Shown here: piece by piece, positions 28,131 through 40,017 of the stretch
Layout of the letters: each line of letters begins with the position of its first letter
How positions within the stretch are numbered: position 1 is the stretch's first letter
Origin: an uncultured Bacteriovorax sp.
GTDB lineage: Bacteria; Bdellovibrionota; Bacteriovoracia; Bacteriovoracales; Bacteriovoracaceae
Reading direction: 5' to 3'
Assembly: GCA_946481315.1 (NCBI GenBank)
Contig: CAMLMH010000005.1
Location: forward strand, 62,001 to 126,000
Length of the DNA stretch: 64,000 bases
Translations under genes and position numbers: made by a program
The notes under the pieces: generated by a model
Told to the model about the DNA's origin: nothing
The model's input: the letters and a program-made list of their open reading frames with translations, nothing else
The model's database searches: none

Positions 28131-28679
28131 ATGAAAACAATCGTAAAATATTCATTTATGTTCGCCTCTCTTTCAACTTCAGCATTCGCCGCTGGAAATG
28201 GCGCTCACCATGAGCCCTCTATTGCTGATCTAATGTATCCAGCAATCAACTTCACAGTGCTCGTTGGATTTCTTGTATGGAAACTAAAAAAACCCGTCAC
28301 TGAAATGTTCAATAAGAAAGCAGACGATGTGAAGTCGCTGATGAACTCTGCTGCTGAAAAGAGTAAAGCAGCTCAAGATCGTTTAAATGCACTTCAATCT
28401 AAGATGAAAAATCTCGATGCTGAAGTAGCAAAAATCAAAGCTGATTATGAATCAGATACAGCGACTTTTGCTAAGACAACGGCAGCAGAAACTCAGGCGA
28501 CGATTGCCCGTGTTAAGCGTGATTTAGAAAACAAAATCGAAGGTGAGAAAAATGAACTCGTTGAAGAAATGAGTCAGGATCTTATCAATCGTGTAATCGA
28601 AAAAACTCAAGAGACAATTAGAGCAAGCGCCGACATGAAAACACGTGCGACTCAGAAAATTGTTTCTGAATTACGATAA
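28131..28679 (+). CDS. atpF: ATP synthase F0 subunit b
   Basis: A 182-residue peripheral stalk subunit. Residues 1-20 look like a signal peptide (ending SAFAAG), then a short periplasmic His-containing stretch, a membrane helix (YPAINFTVLVGFLVWKL), and a long charged coiled helix. The leading signal sequence parallels the ones on AtpE and AtpB. It lies 8 bases after b' and 15 bases before atpH. Confidence 0.9.
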   Translation: MKTIVKYSFMFASLSTSAFAAGNGAHHEPSIADLMYPAINFTVLVGFLVWKLKKPVTEMFNKKADDVKSLMNSAAEKSKAAQDRLNALQSKMKNLDAEVAKIKADYESDTATFAKTTAAETQATIARVKRDLENKIEGEKNELVEEMSQDLINRVIEKTQETIRASADMKTRATQKIVSELR

Positions 28680-28694
28680 TTGTAGAGGATAACC

Positions 28695-29234
28695 GTGAAA
28701 GAACAAATCATCGCGAAAGCCTACGCCCAAGCCATCGTCGAATTATCAGACGAATTAAAGCTTGATCTAGCTGGTGAGCTTACAAAGCTTACAGAGACCA
28801 TCAACAAGAGCAATGATCTTGAAACACTTCTATTCTTAGAAGTATTCACTGCTGAAGAAAAATCTTCAGTCTTAGATCAGGTTATGAGTAAACTTAACCT
28901 TTCTGCTGCTACAAAAAACTTCATGAATTTCCTGATCCAGGAACAAAGAATTGGCTTAATGCCAATGATCTTTAAGAACGTCATCGTGATCGACGATCAC
29001 CGAAAAGGATTCCTTCGCGGAACGATCGAAGGATCAGATGCCACAATTCCTGAAGATGTTAAAAATAAACTCAAATCTTACCTTCAACAGAAGTTAGGAA
29101 AAGAAGCCATTCTTGAATATAAACAATCAAACATGGTAACAGCAGGTTACCGTGTAACGGTTGAAGATCTTCAATTAGATGCTTCGCTTGAGAACCAATT
29201 AGAAAAATTTAAAGAAAGCGTTTTAAAATCGTAA
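28695..29234 (+). CDS. atpH: ATP synthase F1 subunit delta
   Basis: Links F1 to the b stalk (OSCP homologue). 179 residues. The N-terminal helical bundle starts IIAKAYAQAIVELSDEL; the C-terminal part has the family pattern FLRGTIEGSDATIPEDV and the GYRVTVEDLQLDASLENQL strand-helix. It starts with GTG, preceded by GAGGAT. It lies within the atp operon just upstream of atpA. Confidence 0.93.
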   Translation: MKEQIIAKAYAQAIVELSDELKLDLAGELTKLTETINKSNDLETLLFLEVFTAEEKSSVLDQVMSKLNLSAATKNFMNFLIQEQRIGLMPMIFKNVIVIDDHRKGFLRGTIEGSDATIPEDVKNKLKSYLQQKLGKEAILEYKQSNMVTAGYRVTVEDLQLDASLENQLEKFKESVLKS

Positions 29235-29260
29235 ATAGTGTCACGTACTACTAGAGGTAA

Positions 29261-30772
<1,512 letters not shown>

Positions 30773-30797
30773 TACTAAAGAATTAGGAATATAAACA

Positions 30798-33096
<2,299 letters not shown>

Positions 33097-33122
33097 TTTA
33101 GAAAGCCCAAGGGACTTAAGGT

Positions 33123-33548
33123 ATGAAATATTTTACTGTTGATATACTAACGCCTTCAAAGATCATTGCGAGAGGGATTCCAGCTGAATCCCTTTTGGTG
33201 CCAACTATTCGTGGGCAGATCAATGTTTTAGAAAATCACACGCACATTGTGACGAAGCTCTCTAGTGGTGTGTTGAGTGTATTTGGTGGCGCGGATTATG
33301 CCGACAGGCACTTCGCGATCTCATCAGGTGTTTGTAAAATTCTGGACAACAATGTCATCATCATGAGCAATACGGCTGAAGAAAACACTGACGTAGACGT
33401 AGAAAGAGCGAAACTTGCGCTGAAAAACGCGGAAGATAAACTTAAAAATACTGAAGGACTTACTGATGAAGACATCGCCGCTTACCACCACAAAGTGGAA
33501 ATGGCGAAACTTCGCATCCAGCTGGGCGAATTTGTCCGTTCTCGTTAA
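33123..33548 (+). CDS. atpC: ATP synthase F1 subunit epsilon
   Basis: Regulatory shaft subunit. 141 residues: an N-terminal beta-sandwich (FTVDILTPSKIIARGIPAES, then VLENHTHIVTKLSSGVLSV) and a C-terminal helical hairpin (VDVERAKLALKNAEDKL, then KVEMAKLRIQLGEF). It is the last gene of the operon and is followed by a hairpin terminator. Confidence 0.95.
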   Translation: MKYFTVDILTPSKIIARGIPAESLLVPTIRGQINVLENHTHIVTKLSSGVLSVFGGADYADRHFAISSGVCKILDNNVIIMSNTAEENTDVDVERAKLALKNAEDKLKNTEGLTDEDIAAYHHKVEMAKLRIQLGEFVRSR

Positions 33549-33556
33549 TCAAAACG

Positions 33557-33591
33557 TGAGTACTCAAGCCTAAAGCAGACCTGAGTACTCA
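33557..33591 (+). terminator. Terminator of the atp operon built from two TGAGTACTCA copies
   Basis: The 10-mer TGAGTACTCA at 33557 pairs with the identical, self-palindromic copy at 33582 (15-base loop) and is followed by TTTTCT. Each copy could also act as a dyad operator. Confidence 0.6.
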
Positions 33592-33620
33592 TTTTCTACT
33601 AGGCAAATCTTTTCTCTCCA

Positions 33621-33648
33621 TTGAATCCAATCCAATCAAGAATAGAAT
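33621..33648 (+). promoter_or_regulatory. Candidate promoter of the 33664 gene
   Basis: TTGAAT and TAGAAT, 16 bases apart, end only 15 bases before the ATG. The transcript would have almost no leader, which fits the absence of a Shine-Dalgarno sequence. Confidence 0.4.
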
Positions 33649-33663
33649 TTAACTCATAGATAT

Positions 33664-35790
33664 ATGAAGAAAAATTCTGTGTTCGTTAAATCTTTGGGAT
33701 GTGCGTTTTTAACCACTGCAGTGGCAGGTGGAATTGCGTTTGCTCTTTACCCTAAGAACTACAATGAACAGAAAATTGATTTTTCAGCCTTTAAAAACTT
33801 CTCTCAAAATTTAAATGCCATTGCCTCGGCGGAAGCATCAAGCGAAGAAGCGAATTTAGCAGCACAAGATAAGCTTACTGCGCGAATCATTGCTCAAATT
33901 GACAGTGAAGTTAAGGCAAAAATTAATCACAGCAGAATCGCTCTTAAGGCTATTCAAAAAATCGCAATAAAGAAGCCAGTAGTCAATCAACTGAAAGCTA
34001 AGAATGTTGTGGCGAAAAACTGGAATGACATCAGACCTGTATTTAAAACGGTTGAATATAAAAACATCGAAATCAAAGCTCTAAAAACAGATGAAGAATC
34101 CATGATGATCAACAATCAGGAGCTCATCAAGCTTTATGCTTTTCAAGCAGATCCCGTTCAGACTTATGCCTTTTCATCATTAAGCTGGAAGCTTGAAGTT
34201 GAGACAGCAACCACAGAAGTTGCAGTGAATACTCAAGATGTCGTTAAAGATGAAGTCTCAAATACAATGGCCAGTCTGGAAACAGACGATACTTCCGATA
34301 TGGTAATGTATGAGTACTCAGCCGCGGGAGCGGCGGACCACAACTCCGCAGAAAGTGAGTATTCAAATCCATCACGAACCGAAGCACAAAAACCTGCGAA
34401 AATGTTTGATAGTCCGCTGTCAAAATCAGTGAAAGCAGCAATTGCCCGCGAATTGAATAAATCTCCGGCCATAGAGACAGTTGTTCCGCAAGCTCAGCCA
34501 AGAAATAAAATAAAAGAAGTCATTGAAGACGAAGCATCTTTAGATGCCATCATGGAAAATGAAGACAACATCGTCTATGACTATTCAGTTCAAAAGTCCT
34601 CTTCGACAAAAGAATCAAATGCAGCTTCGTTTGCCGGCGACATTGAGGACCAGGCACAAGAAAAAGAATTCGTCATTAAAGCTCAGGAAGTAAACCTGAG
34701 TACTCAAAAAGTCCGCACCGCCGTTGCTTTCGAATTTGTGCCGGACTATGATCGCACTGAACGCATCGATGATTCCGCCAACGGCGAAATCAAAATTGGA
34801 TACTCATTATCTGGCGACGTGAATACTCAAACCGGAGTTATCCAATCTCAAGGCATGATCCCAACCCGCGTAGAGCTTAACCTCGCTGAAGACGGCATGA
34901 GCATTCCGCTTATCAATGAAGAAGGTATTCAGAAGTTTCTCATGAAACGCAAATTGGATATTCAGGGTAACCTTGCTCTTTTTGCTATCGACAGCGGTAT
35001 TAAAGATATTGAAATTGATTCGTCTTATGCCGCAAAAATGTTCTTCAACAAGCAATTCAAAAACGTGGATACTCAGAACGCTGCTGACTACGTCATGTTC
35101 CTGGGTGTCCAAACCGGAAATACCTTGATTCGTTATCACTTAAGCAATAAAGAATCTTCGCAAAAAATCGTCTATATGGGTGACGGAGAAATGTATTTTG
35201 AAGACGCTCAGTTTGCCTCTTCAGTAAGAGAAATCTTCACGCTCACAACAAGATCGCTGTTGGGAAAAAAAGTAAAAGAACTCAACGTCGATGCAAGCCT
35301 AATCGGTGTAGTTGGAAGTCCGGTTAAAGCTAAAAAGAAAGCGCTGAATGCTTACGAATTAAAAATTCCGGAAATGATCAGTGGTTCACGCAAATACCTA
35401 GAGTTCAAACATTTGCCTGCCACTATATATGTGGGAACTGATTCACAAAATGAAATCGAAGTTCCCGGCATGGACTTCATCCGCAAAGTGCTGGAAGCTA
35501 ACCAAATCGACGAGCTGGGCGAGCGCTGTATCGTGCAACTTAATCTTGAAAAAGACCTGCGCTCGATAAAAGTCAGCGGCAAAAACAAAGCTGGCGAAAT
35601 GTTCACAGAAACTTCGTTTCTTGATACTGACGGAAACTTCACAACAGAAAATTCTGAGCTGGCGGAAAAAGCTTTCATCGTCGGCGACCTGGAAGGACAA
35701 TTCAGCGCGAAGCTTGAATACTCAGATGGATCCACTCAATTCCTGAAAACTTTTTGTTCGCAGGGTTCATATTTAATCGAACAATTATAG
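33664..35790 (+). CDS. Large membrane-anchored protein of unknown function
   Basis: I do not recognise this 708-residue protein. A single N-terminal hydrophobic segment (CAFLTTAVAGGIAFALYP) makes it an anchored or exported protein. Residues about 40-330 are Lys/Glu/Ala/Ser-rich and low in complexity, with Glu-Tyr-Ser stretches, probably disordered. From about residue 345 a more ordered, beta-rich part begins (FEFVPDYDRTERIDD, YVMFLGVQTGNTLIRYHL, MISGSRKYLEFKHLPATIYV). It stands alone after the atp operon. Its own promoter is likely. The DNA is unusual in its TGARTACTCA copies. Confidence 0.8.
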   Translation: MKKNSVFVKSLGCAFLTTAVAGGIAFALYPKNYNEQKIDFSAFKNFSQNLNAIASAEASSEEANLAAQDKLTARIIAQIDSEVKAKINHSRIALKAIQKIAIKKPVVNQLKAKNVVAKNWNDIRPVFKTVEYKNIEIKALKTDEESMMINNQELIKLYAFQADPVQTYAFSSLSWKLEVETATTEVAVNTQDVVKDEVSNTMASLETDDTSDMVMYEYSAAGAADHNSAESEYSNPSRTEAQKPAKMFDSPLSKSVKAAIARELNKSPAIETVVPQAQPRNKIKEVIEDEASLDAIMENEDNIVYDYSVQKSSSTKESNAASFAGDIEDQAQEKEFVIKAQEVNLSTQKVRTAVAFEFVPDYDRTERIDDSANGEIKIGYSLSGDVNTQTGVIQSQGMIPTRVELNLAEDGMSIPLINEEGIQKFLMKRKLDIQGNLALFAIDSGIKDIEIDSSYAAKMFFNKQFKNVDTQNAADYVMFLGVQTGNTLIRYHLSNKESSQKIVYMGDGEMYFEDAQFASSVREIFTLTTRSLLGKKVKELNVDASLIGVVGSPVKAKKKALNAYELKIPEMISGSRKYLEFKHLPATIYVGTDSQNEIEVPGMDFIRKVLEANQIDELGERCIVQLNLEKDLRSIKVSGKNKAGEMFTETSFLDTDGNFTTENSELAEKAFIVGDLEGQFSAKLEYSDGSTQFLKTFCSQGSYLIEQL

Positions 35791-35942
35791 GTGAAAACAT
35801 TTTTATGTTTTTATTGTTTCTAGTTTTTTGTATGAATTTTTAATTTTTCCAATTGTTGTTTTATTGGTTTTTGAAAATGAGGAACTTCTCAGCAAGTGCT
35901 TAAAACAAAAATTGTTTTCTAGTTTTATTAGGCGTCAGCAAT

Positions 35943-36860
35943 ATGATCGATGATAAATTTTCAGAAATAGTTAAAGAAAACAATATTACAGGTGCAGTTT
36001 TGGTAGTTGCGGAAAAAGGTCTTGCAGAAGTTTTCTACCGAGGCTTTTTAGATAAAGCCAACACAGAACCCATCACTAGTGCGAGTATATTTCCAATGGC
36101 TTCTCTAACTAAGATATTCATAGGCTTCACATGCGCTCGATTAGTGTTGGAAGAAAAAATAAACATTGATGAAAAAATATTAAATACAAACATTACCCTG
36201 AGAGAGCTATTAACTCATACCTCTGGTCTCCCCAAATTGCTACCATCAATTAAAGACAGTGTTGAACCTTACAAAGGGGTTACAGAAAGCGAGATTAGTT
36301 TTTTTACAGAGAATTTCACTTATAAAGATCGCGGTAGATATTTATATTCTAATTTAGGTTTTGGACTTATAGGTCTGTATTTAGAAAAAAAATTAAATAC
36401 TAGCTTGAATCAGATATTAACCAATTTTTTATTTGAACCAGCAGGGATGAACTCCAGTGTAATTTTACCTGAAAAATTCAAGGGTAAGACTGTTACAGGT
36501 TATGATCGAACTGGATGTGAAAGAAAACATTGGTCGTCGGGTCTTTTTGTTGCATCAGGTGGAATGTGGGCAAATACTGAAGACTTGCTCAAATTCTTTA
36601 ACTTTTTACAAACGAATGAATTAGGTAACCAAATATTTAATGAAGCCACGAAACCCTTGGCCACCTTTGATGATTTATCAATTGGTTACGGGATGCATAT
36701 TTGGGATAATGTAATCATAAGCCAGGATGGTAGCAATTATGGTGTTTATAACAAATTACGAATTAACAAGGAAAGCAAAAAAATAGCCCTGTTACTCACT
36801 AGTCTTGGAAGTGACTGTAAAGTAGCAGATGAGTTATTGGAAAGAATTATTCTCGACTAG
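35943..36860 (+). CDS. Serine beta-lactamase-like / penicillin-binding-like hydrolase
   Basis: A 305-residue member of the class C beta-lactamase superfamily. The nucleophile motif SxxK appears as SLTK (in PMASLTKIF), HTSGLP marks the next conserved block, and YSN (YSNLGFGLIG) supplies the Tyr. There is no signal peptide, so it may act in the cytoplasm as an esterase or peptidase rather than as a resistance enzyme. The gene and the 152-base gap before it are distinctly more AT-rich than their neighbours, which may point to recent acquisition. No good ribosome site is seen before the ATG. Confidence 0.88.
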   Translation: MIDDKFSEIVKENNITGAVLVVAEKGLAEVFYRGFLDKANTEPITSASIFPMASLTKIFIGFTCARLVLEEKINIDEKILNTNITLRELLTHTSGLPKLLPSIKDSVEPYKGVTESEISFFTENFTYKDRGRYLYSNLGFGLIGLYLEKKLNTSLNQILTNFLFEPAGMNSSVILPEKFKGKTVTGYDRTGCERKHWSSGLFVASGGMWANTEDLLKFFNFLQTNELGNQIFNEATKPLATFDDLSIGYGMHIWDNVIISQDGSNYGVYNKLRINKESKKIALLLTSLGSDCKVADELLERIILD

Positions 36861-36894
36861 AATAAATACTTCTCACTAAAGACAAAAGCAATTA

Positions 36895-38079
36895 TCAAAT
36901 CATTTCTAATTTCTTAAATACTTCAAAAGTTTTTTTATAGCCAGCAGTCATGATGTACTTAGCCTTTTGCGGATCCAGCGAAAAAGAGTTGGTGAAGAAA
37001 AGTTTGTAATGTGAATGATCGGGAAATATATCGATGTATTTTACATGTGGTCGATAGGCGAGTTTGCGCTCGATGATTGAAGTAATGTTGTGGCGATCTT
37101 TCTGGCTGAAGTTGTTGGTTGCCATGTAGTCGTTCACCGTATCGATAATATCTTTGGAAAGAATGATATGGCTTCGGGATGAAACAATCTTCTTTTGAAT
37201 CATCAGGTAGATTGCCTGCATACAGATGGCCGGCAAACCGTAATTGATCAGCGAGCCGATTTCATCATGATAATGATACGGCGTATGTGTCCAGGCGCTG
37301 ATAATGAAATCGCATTTATTATCGACTGCAACGTGGTTGGAAAGTGTTTCTCTGATTTCGCCATCAATATAGTAATCAACCTGGCCAGTGCGCGGATTTT
37401 TTATCGGAAAAGGTGAATAGAAAGGTGGAACACTCATGGAAGCTGATACGGCTTCGGTGATGTTTACGCCCGTGTAATATTCAGCAGTCGAATCGTGAAT
37501 AGGGCTGGGGTAATTGTATTTACTGAAAATAACTTTGCGCGAATGATCCAGCTGCGTGGCCACGACGAACATGTCAGCTGCGTATTCTTCAAATGACTGG
37601 GAAAGAATAACGTTTTTTTGCATGTACTGGTTAAGACCTTCTGTTGAGAAAAGTCCGTTAATGTTAAGCAGTGGTTTGGCCATTTGTTTGATGAGCGCAG
37701 GGAAACCTTCCAGCGGATTATAAAAATCGAAGCTGAAAGCGTTTTTGATGGGCATTTTGCGGGAAAGCATATCTGCATAGGTAACAGGCTTTAGCGAAGT
37801 CTGAGAGTTTTTGCGATTGATGGTGGCGTCGATGACATCGATAGGCCGGTAGCCGGAAGCAAAATATAGGTTAATCAATGAGCCGGCACTGGAACCGACA
37901 TAAGTGGATATTTCATAATCTGGATCCAGCGGTGATTTGTTATGCTTCAGCACAAAACCAAATTCTTCCAGAGCGAGGGCGACACCCAGGTGCCAGGAAG
38001 CAGCTTTCACTACGCCACCAGAGAGAACCAGAGCTGTTTTTTTGTTTTTGAAGGGTGAGAGATCGATATTGTGGTACAT
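36895..38079 (-). CDS. Patatin-like phospholipase
   Basis: A 394-residue patatin-fold lipid acyl hydrolase. The oxyanion loop is LSGGVVKAASWHLG (the family has GGGxRG), the nucleophile elbow is VGSSAGS with Ser64, and the catalytic Asp lies in YIDGEIRETL (DGE in place of DGG/DGA). The rest is alpha/beta with basic patches. No signal peptide. A related protein could attack phospholipids, a role that fits predatory relatives, but this is inferred. It converges with the beta-lactamase-like gene (34-base gap). Confidence 0.9.
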   Translation of the reverse strand: MYHNIDLSPFKNKKTALVLSGGVVKAASWHLGVALALEEFGFVLKHNKSPLDPDYEISTYVGSSAGSLINLYFASGYRPIDVIDATINRKNSQTSLKPVTYADMLSRKMPIKNAFSFDFYNPLEGFPALIKQMAKPLLNINGLFSTEGLNQYMQKNVILSQSFEEYAADMFVVATQLDHSRKVIFSKYNYPSPIHDSTAEYYTGVNITEAVSASMSVPPFYSPFPIKNPRTGQVDYYIDGEIRETLSNHVAVDNKCDFIISAWTHTPYHYHDEIGSLINYGLPAICMQAIYLMIQKKIVSSRSHIILSKDIIDTVNDYMATNNFSQKDRHNITSIIERKLAYRPHVKYIDIFPDHSHYKLFFTNSFSLDPQKAKYIMTAGYKKTFEVFKKLEMI

Positions 38080-38219
38080 AGTTTAAGCATAACACCCGGA
38101 TAAATTTTTAAAAGGAAAAAGGGTCTGATCTATTGTTGAACGAAATGGTCGGTTTCAATTTTTTTCGCGCTAAATCCCAAACTTTGTTAGAATAAGATGA
38201 ATACTCATGAGGAGAGCGC

Positions 38220-38534
38220 ATGAATCAAGATGGACTTTGGTTATCAATTCTGGACTATGCATCGGTTAAGAAAGTTTCAATTTCAACAATTAGACGCTCC
38301 ATAAAAGCCGGCCATGTTAAATATAAAGAAGAGAACGGAAAGTATTTTATCTGGACTCGTGAGATTAATGTGCAGAAGGAAGAGCTGTCTTTAAAAATGG
38401 AAAATGAGTTTTTAAAAAAACGCAATCGCGAACTCGAAGAAGAAATTAATGATCTGAAGATGCTGTTGCAAGTTTACGAGAACGGGCCGCAGTTAAGTAT
38501 TGAACCTCCACCTTTACCAGAATTTGAAGCATGA
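38220..38534 (+). CDS. Small DNA-binding-like protein with helix-turn-helix and coiled coil
   Basis: A 104-residue protein. Residues 8-45 look like an excisionase/MerR-type winged helix (SILDYASVKKVSISTIRRSI, then a Lys-rich wing ending YFIWTREI). Residues about 55-90 form a strong Glu/Lys/Leu coiled coil, and the end is Pro-rich. GAGGAG precedes the ATG by six bases. The last codons overlap the next gene (ATGA), so it is likely coupled to an outer-membrane-type protein, an unusual pairing. A TGAATACTCA copy lies 13 bases upstream of the ATG. Confidence 0.75.
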   Translation: MNQDGLWLSILDYASVKKVSISTIRRSIKAGHVKYKEENGKYFIWTREINVQKEELSLKMENEFLKKRNRELEEEINDLKMLLQVYENGPQLSIEPPPLPEFEA

Positions 38535-39994
38535 AAAAACTTTTTTTCCTCCTTGCTTTTAGTTTGGTGTCCAGTGTATCGCTGGCAACTGAATCAATGC
38601 GCCACTGTATGCTGTTGCCGGTAACAGATGGCGTGGATAATAAATTGGGCTTTAAGATTTTTGAAGATATTGAGTCCTATCTGAAAGACAGTGAGTGGTG
38701 TACTTATAAGTCCAATTCCGAGCTAATTAATATCCTGGGACAGTATTCTAAAAATTTAGAAAGTCACCTGGCCAACAAAGATGTATTGCGGGTGATTGCC
38801 GATAAGACCAAAGCCGGGACTTTGATTCGGGTAAATTTAGTCCTGGGTGCCAATACGGCTGATGTGGGCGTGGAAGTCATAGGTGAAAACGGTGAGGATC
38901 GGTATTTCAAAGAACAAACGCAATTAAAAACTAATGATACTTTGGTGATTGGTCAGACGATCAAAAACTGGCTGGATGTTTACGAAAAAACAATTCCCTA
39001 CAATGGAAGAGTGCGTGGAGTATTAGGCGATCAGTTTACAATCGATATTGGAAAAAAATCTCAGCTATTTAATGGCAGTCTGATAACGATTGAGCGACCT
39101 ACGGGAAAACGACAGCATCCGCTGTTAAAAGAAATTATAGATTACCAGACAGAGAAAATAGCAGAAGCAAAAGTTTTCGATGTTGGTGAGATGCAGGCTC
39201 AGGCTCGGGTCACCAGCTATGAAGGAAATAAAAAACTAAAGATTGATGACTGGGTAAAAGTGCGTTCGATTGAAACGCGCAAGGCAATTGAACAGGTTAA
39301 TTACGGTGAAAAAGAAGATACAGAATTTGGTCAGTTGGGCACTCTGGGGATATTTATTACCGCAAGCAATTCTTCTGTCACTCAGACAGGTACCGGAGAA
39401 AAATCAGTAAAAGGAATGTTGATTGGCGGTGACATTGAAGCAGAAATCTGGGCCACGCGCAATTACTGGGCAGGACTTGATTTTGGAAAGCGTTTCGGGA
39501 CATATGAAAAGGATACTGGGACATTTAGTTCCGACAAGCATTCAACGACGAACACTAGTGTGCGTGTGAAGTTTGGTTACAAATATTTGCCACTAGGTTT
39601 TTTCTACGGGCCGCAAGTTGATGCTTATGTGGGATATGCTAATTACACATATGGAATCAGTACCAATACAACAGACAAATTTACTGAGTTTACTTTTAGT
39701 GGAGTGCTCCTGGGGGTAAAGGGAAGTCTTCCGCTTTACGAAAAAATCCGAGCTTATCTGTTAATTGATTTTCTTTTAACATCTGCTTACAAAGAAAAGA
39801 TCACGACGTTTGGAAGCGATGAATCCAGTTCTAACTATCGTTTAGAAAGTGGAGTGCAATATGCGTATGAACCAAATATCACACTGACTGGTGGTATTCA
39901 GATTCTGTCAAATAAAGCGAGCTTTAACGGTGTGACAAAAGAGGAGCAATTCAAGGACGTTTCTGCTAAAGTGGGAGCAATCTTTACTTTTTAA
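38531..39994 (+). CDS. Exported protein with C-terminal outer-membrane beta-barrel-like domain
   Basis: A 487-residue protein with a signal peptide (ending SLATE). The N-terminal part, about residues 25-235, has two early cysteines (CMLL and CTYK) and an alpha/beta character (GTLIRVNLVLGANTADVGVE). From about 265 to the end, alternating aromatic/polar strands follow (ATRNYWAGLDFGKRFG, YKYLPLGFFYGPQVDAYVGY). The terminal residue is Phe (KVGAIFTF), as is typical of Bam-dependent barrels. Function unknown. It overlaps the HTH gene by four bases. Confidence 0.82.
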   Translation: MKKLFFLLAFSLVSSVSLATESMRHCMLLPVTDGVDNKLGFKIFEDIESYLKDSEWCTYKSNSELINILGQYSKNLESHLANKDVLRVIADKTKAGTLIRVNLVLGANTADVGVEVIGENGEDRYFKEQTQLKTNDTLVIGQTIKNWLDVYEKTIPYNGRVRGVLGDQFTIDIGKKSQLFNGSLITIERPTGKRQHPLLKEIIDYQTEKIAEAKVFDVGEMQAQARVTSYEGNKKLKIDDWVKVRSIETRKAIEQVNYGEKEDTEFGQLGTLGIFITASNSSVTQTGTGEKSVKGMLIGGDIEAEIWATRNYWAGLDFGKRFGTYEKDTGTFSSDKHSTTNTSVRVKFGYKYLPLGFFYGPQVDAYVGYANYTYGISTNTTDKFTEFTFSGVLLGVKGSLPLYEKIRAYLLIDFLLTSAYKEKITTFGSDESSSNYRLESGVQYAYEPNITLTGGIQILSNKASFNGVTKEEQFKDVSAKVGAIFTF

Positions 39995-40017
39995 TCCAAT
40001 TAGTTGGAGCAGAAAAA

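Larger units (their letters stand above)
33557..35724. repeat. Cluster of the 10-mer TGARTACTCA
   Basis: Exact TGAGTACTCA occurs at 33557, 33582, 34311 and 34697; TGAATACTCA at 34226, 34820 and 35715; its complement TGAGTATTCA at 34356. The coding copies are read in different frames (Leu-Ser-Thr-Gln, Glu-Tyr-Ser, Asn-Thr-Gln), so the conservation looks to be at DNA level. Another copy lies at 38198 ahead of the HTH gene. Confidence 0.6.
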
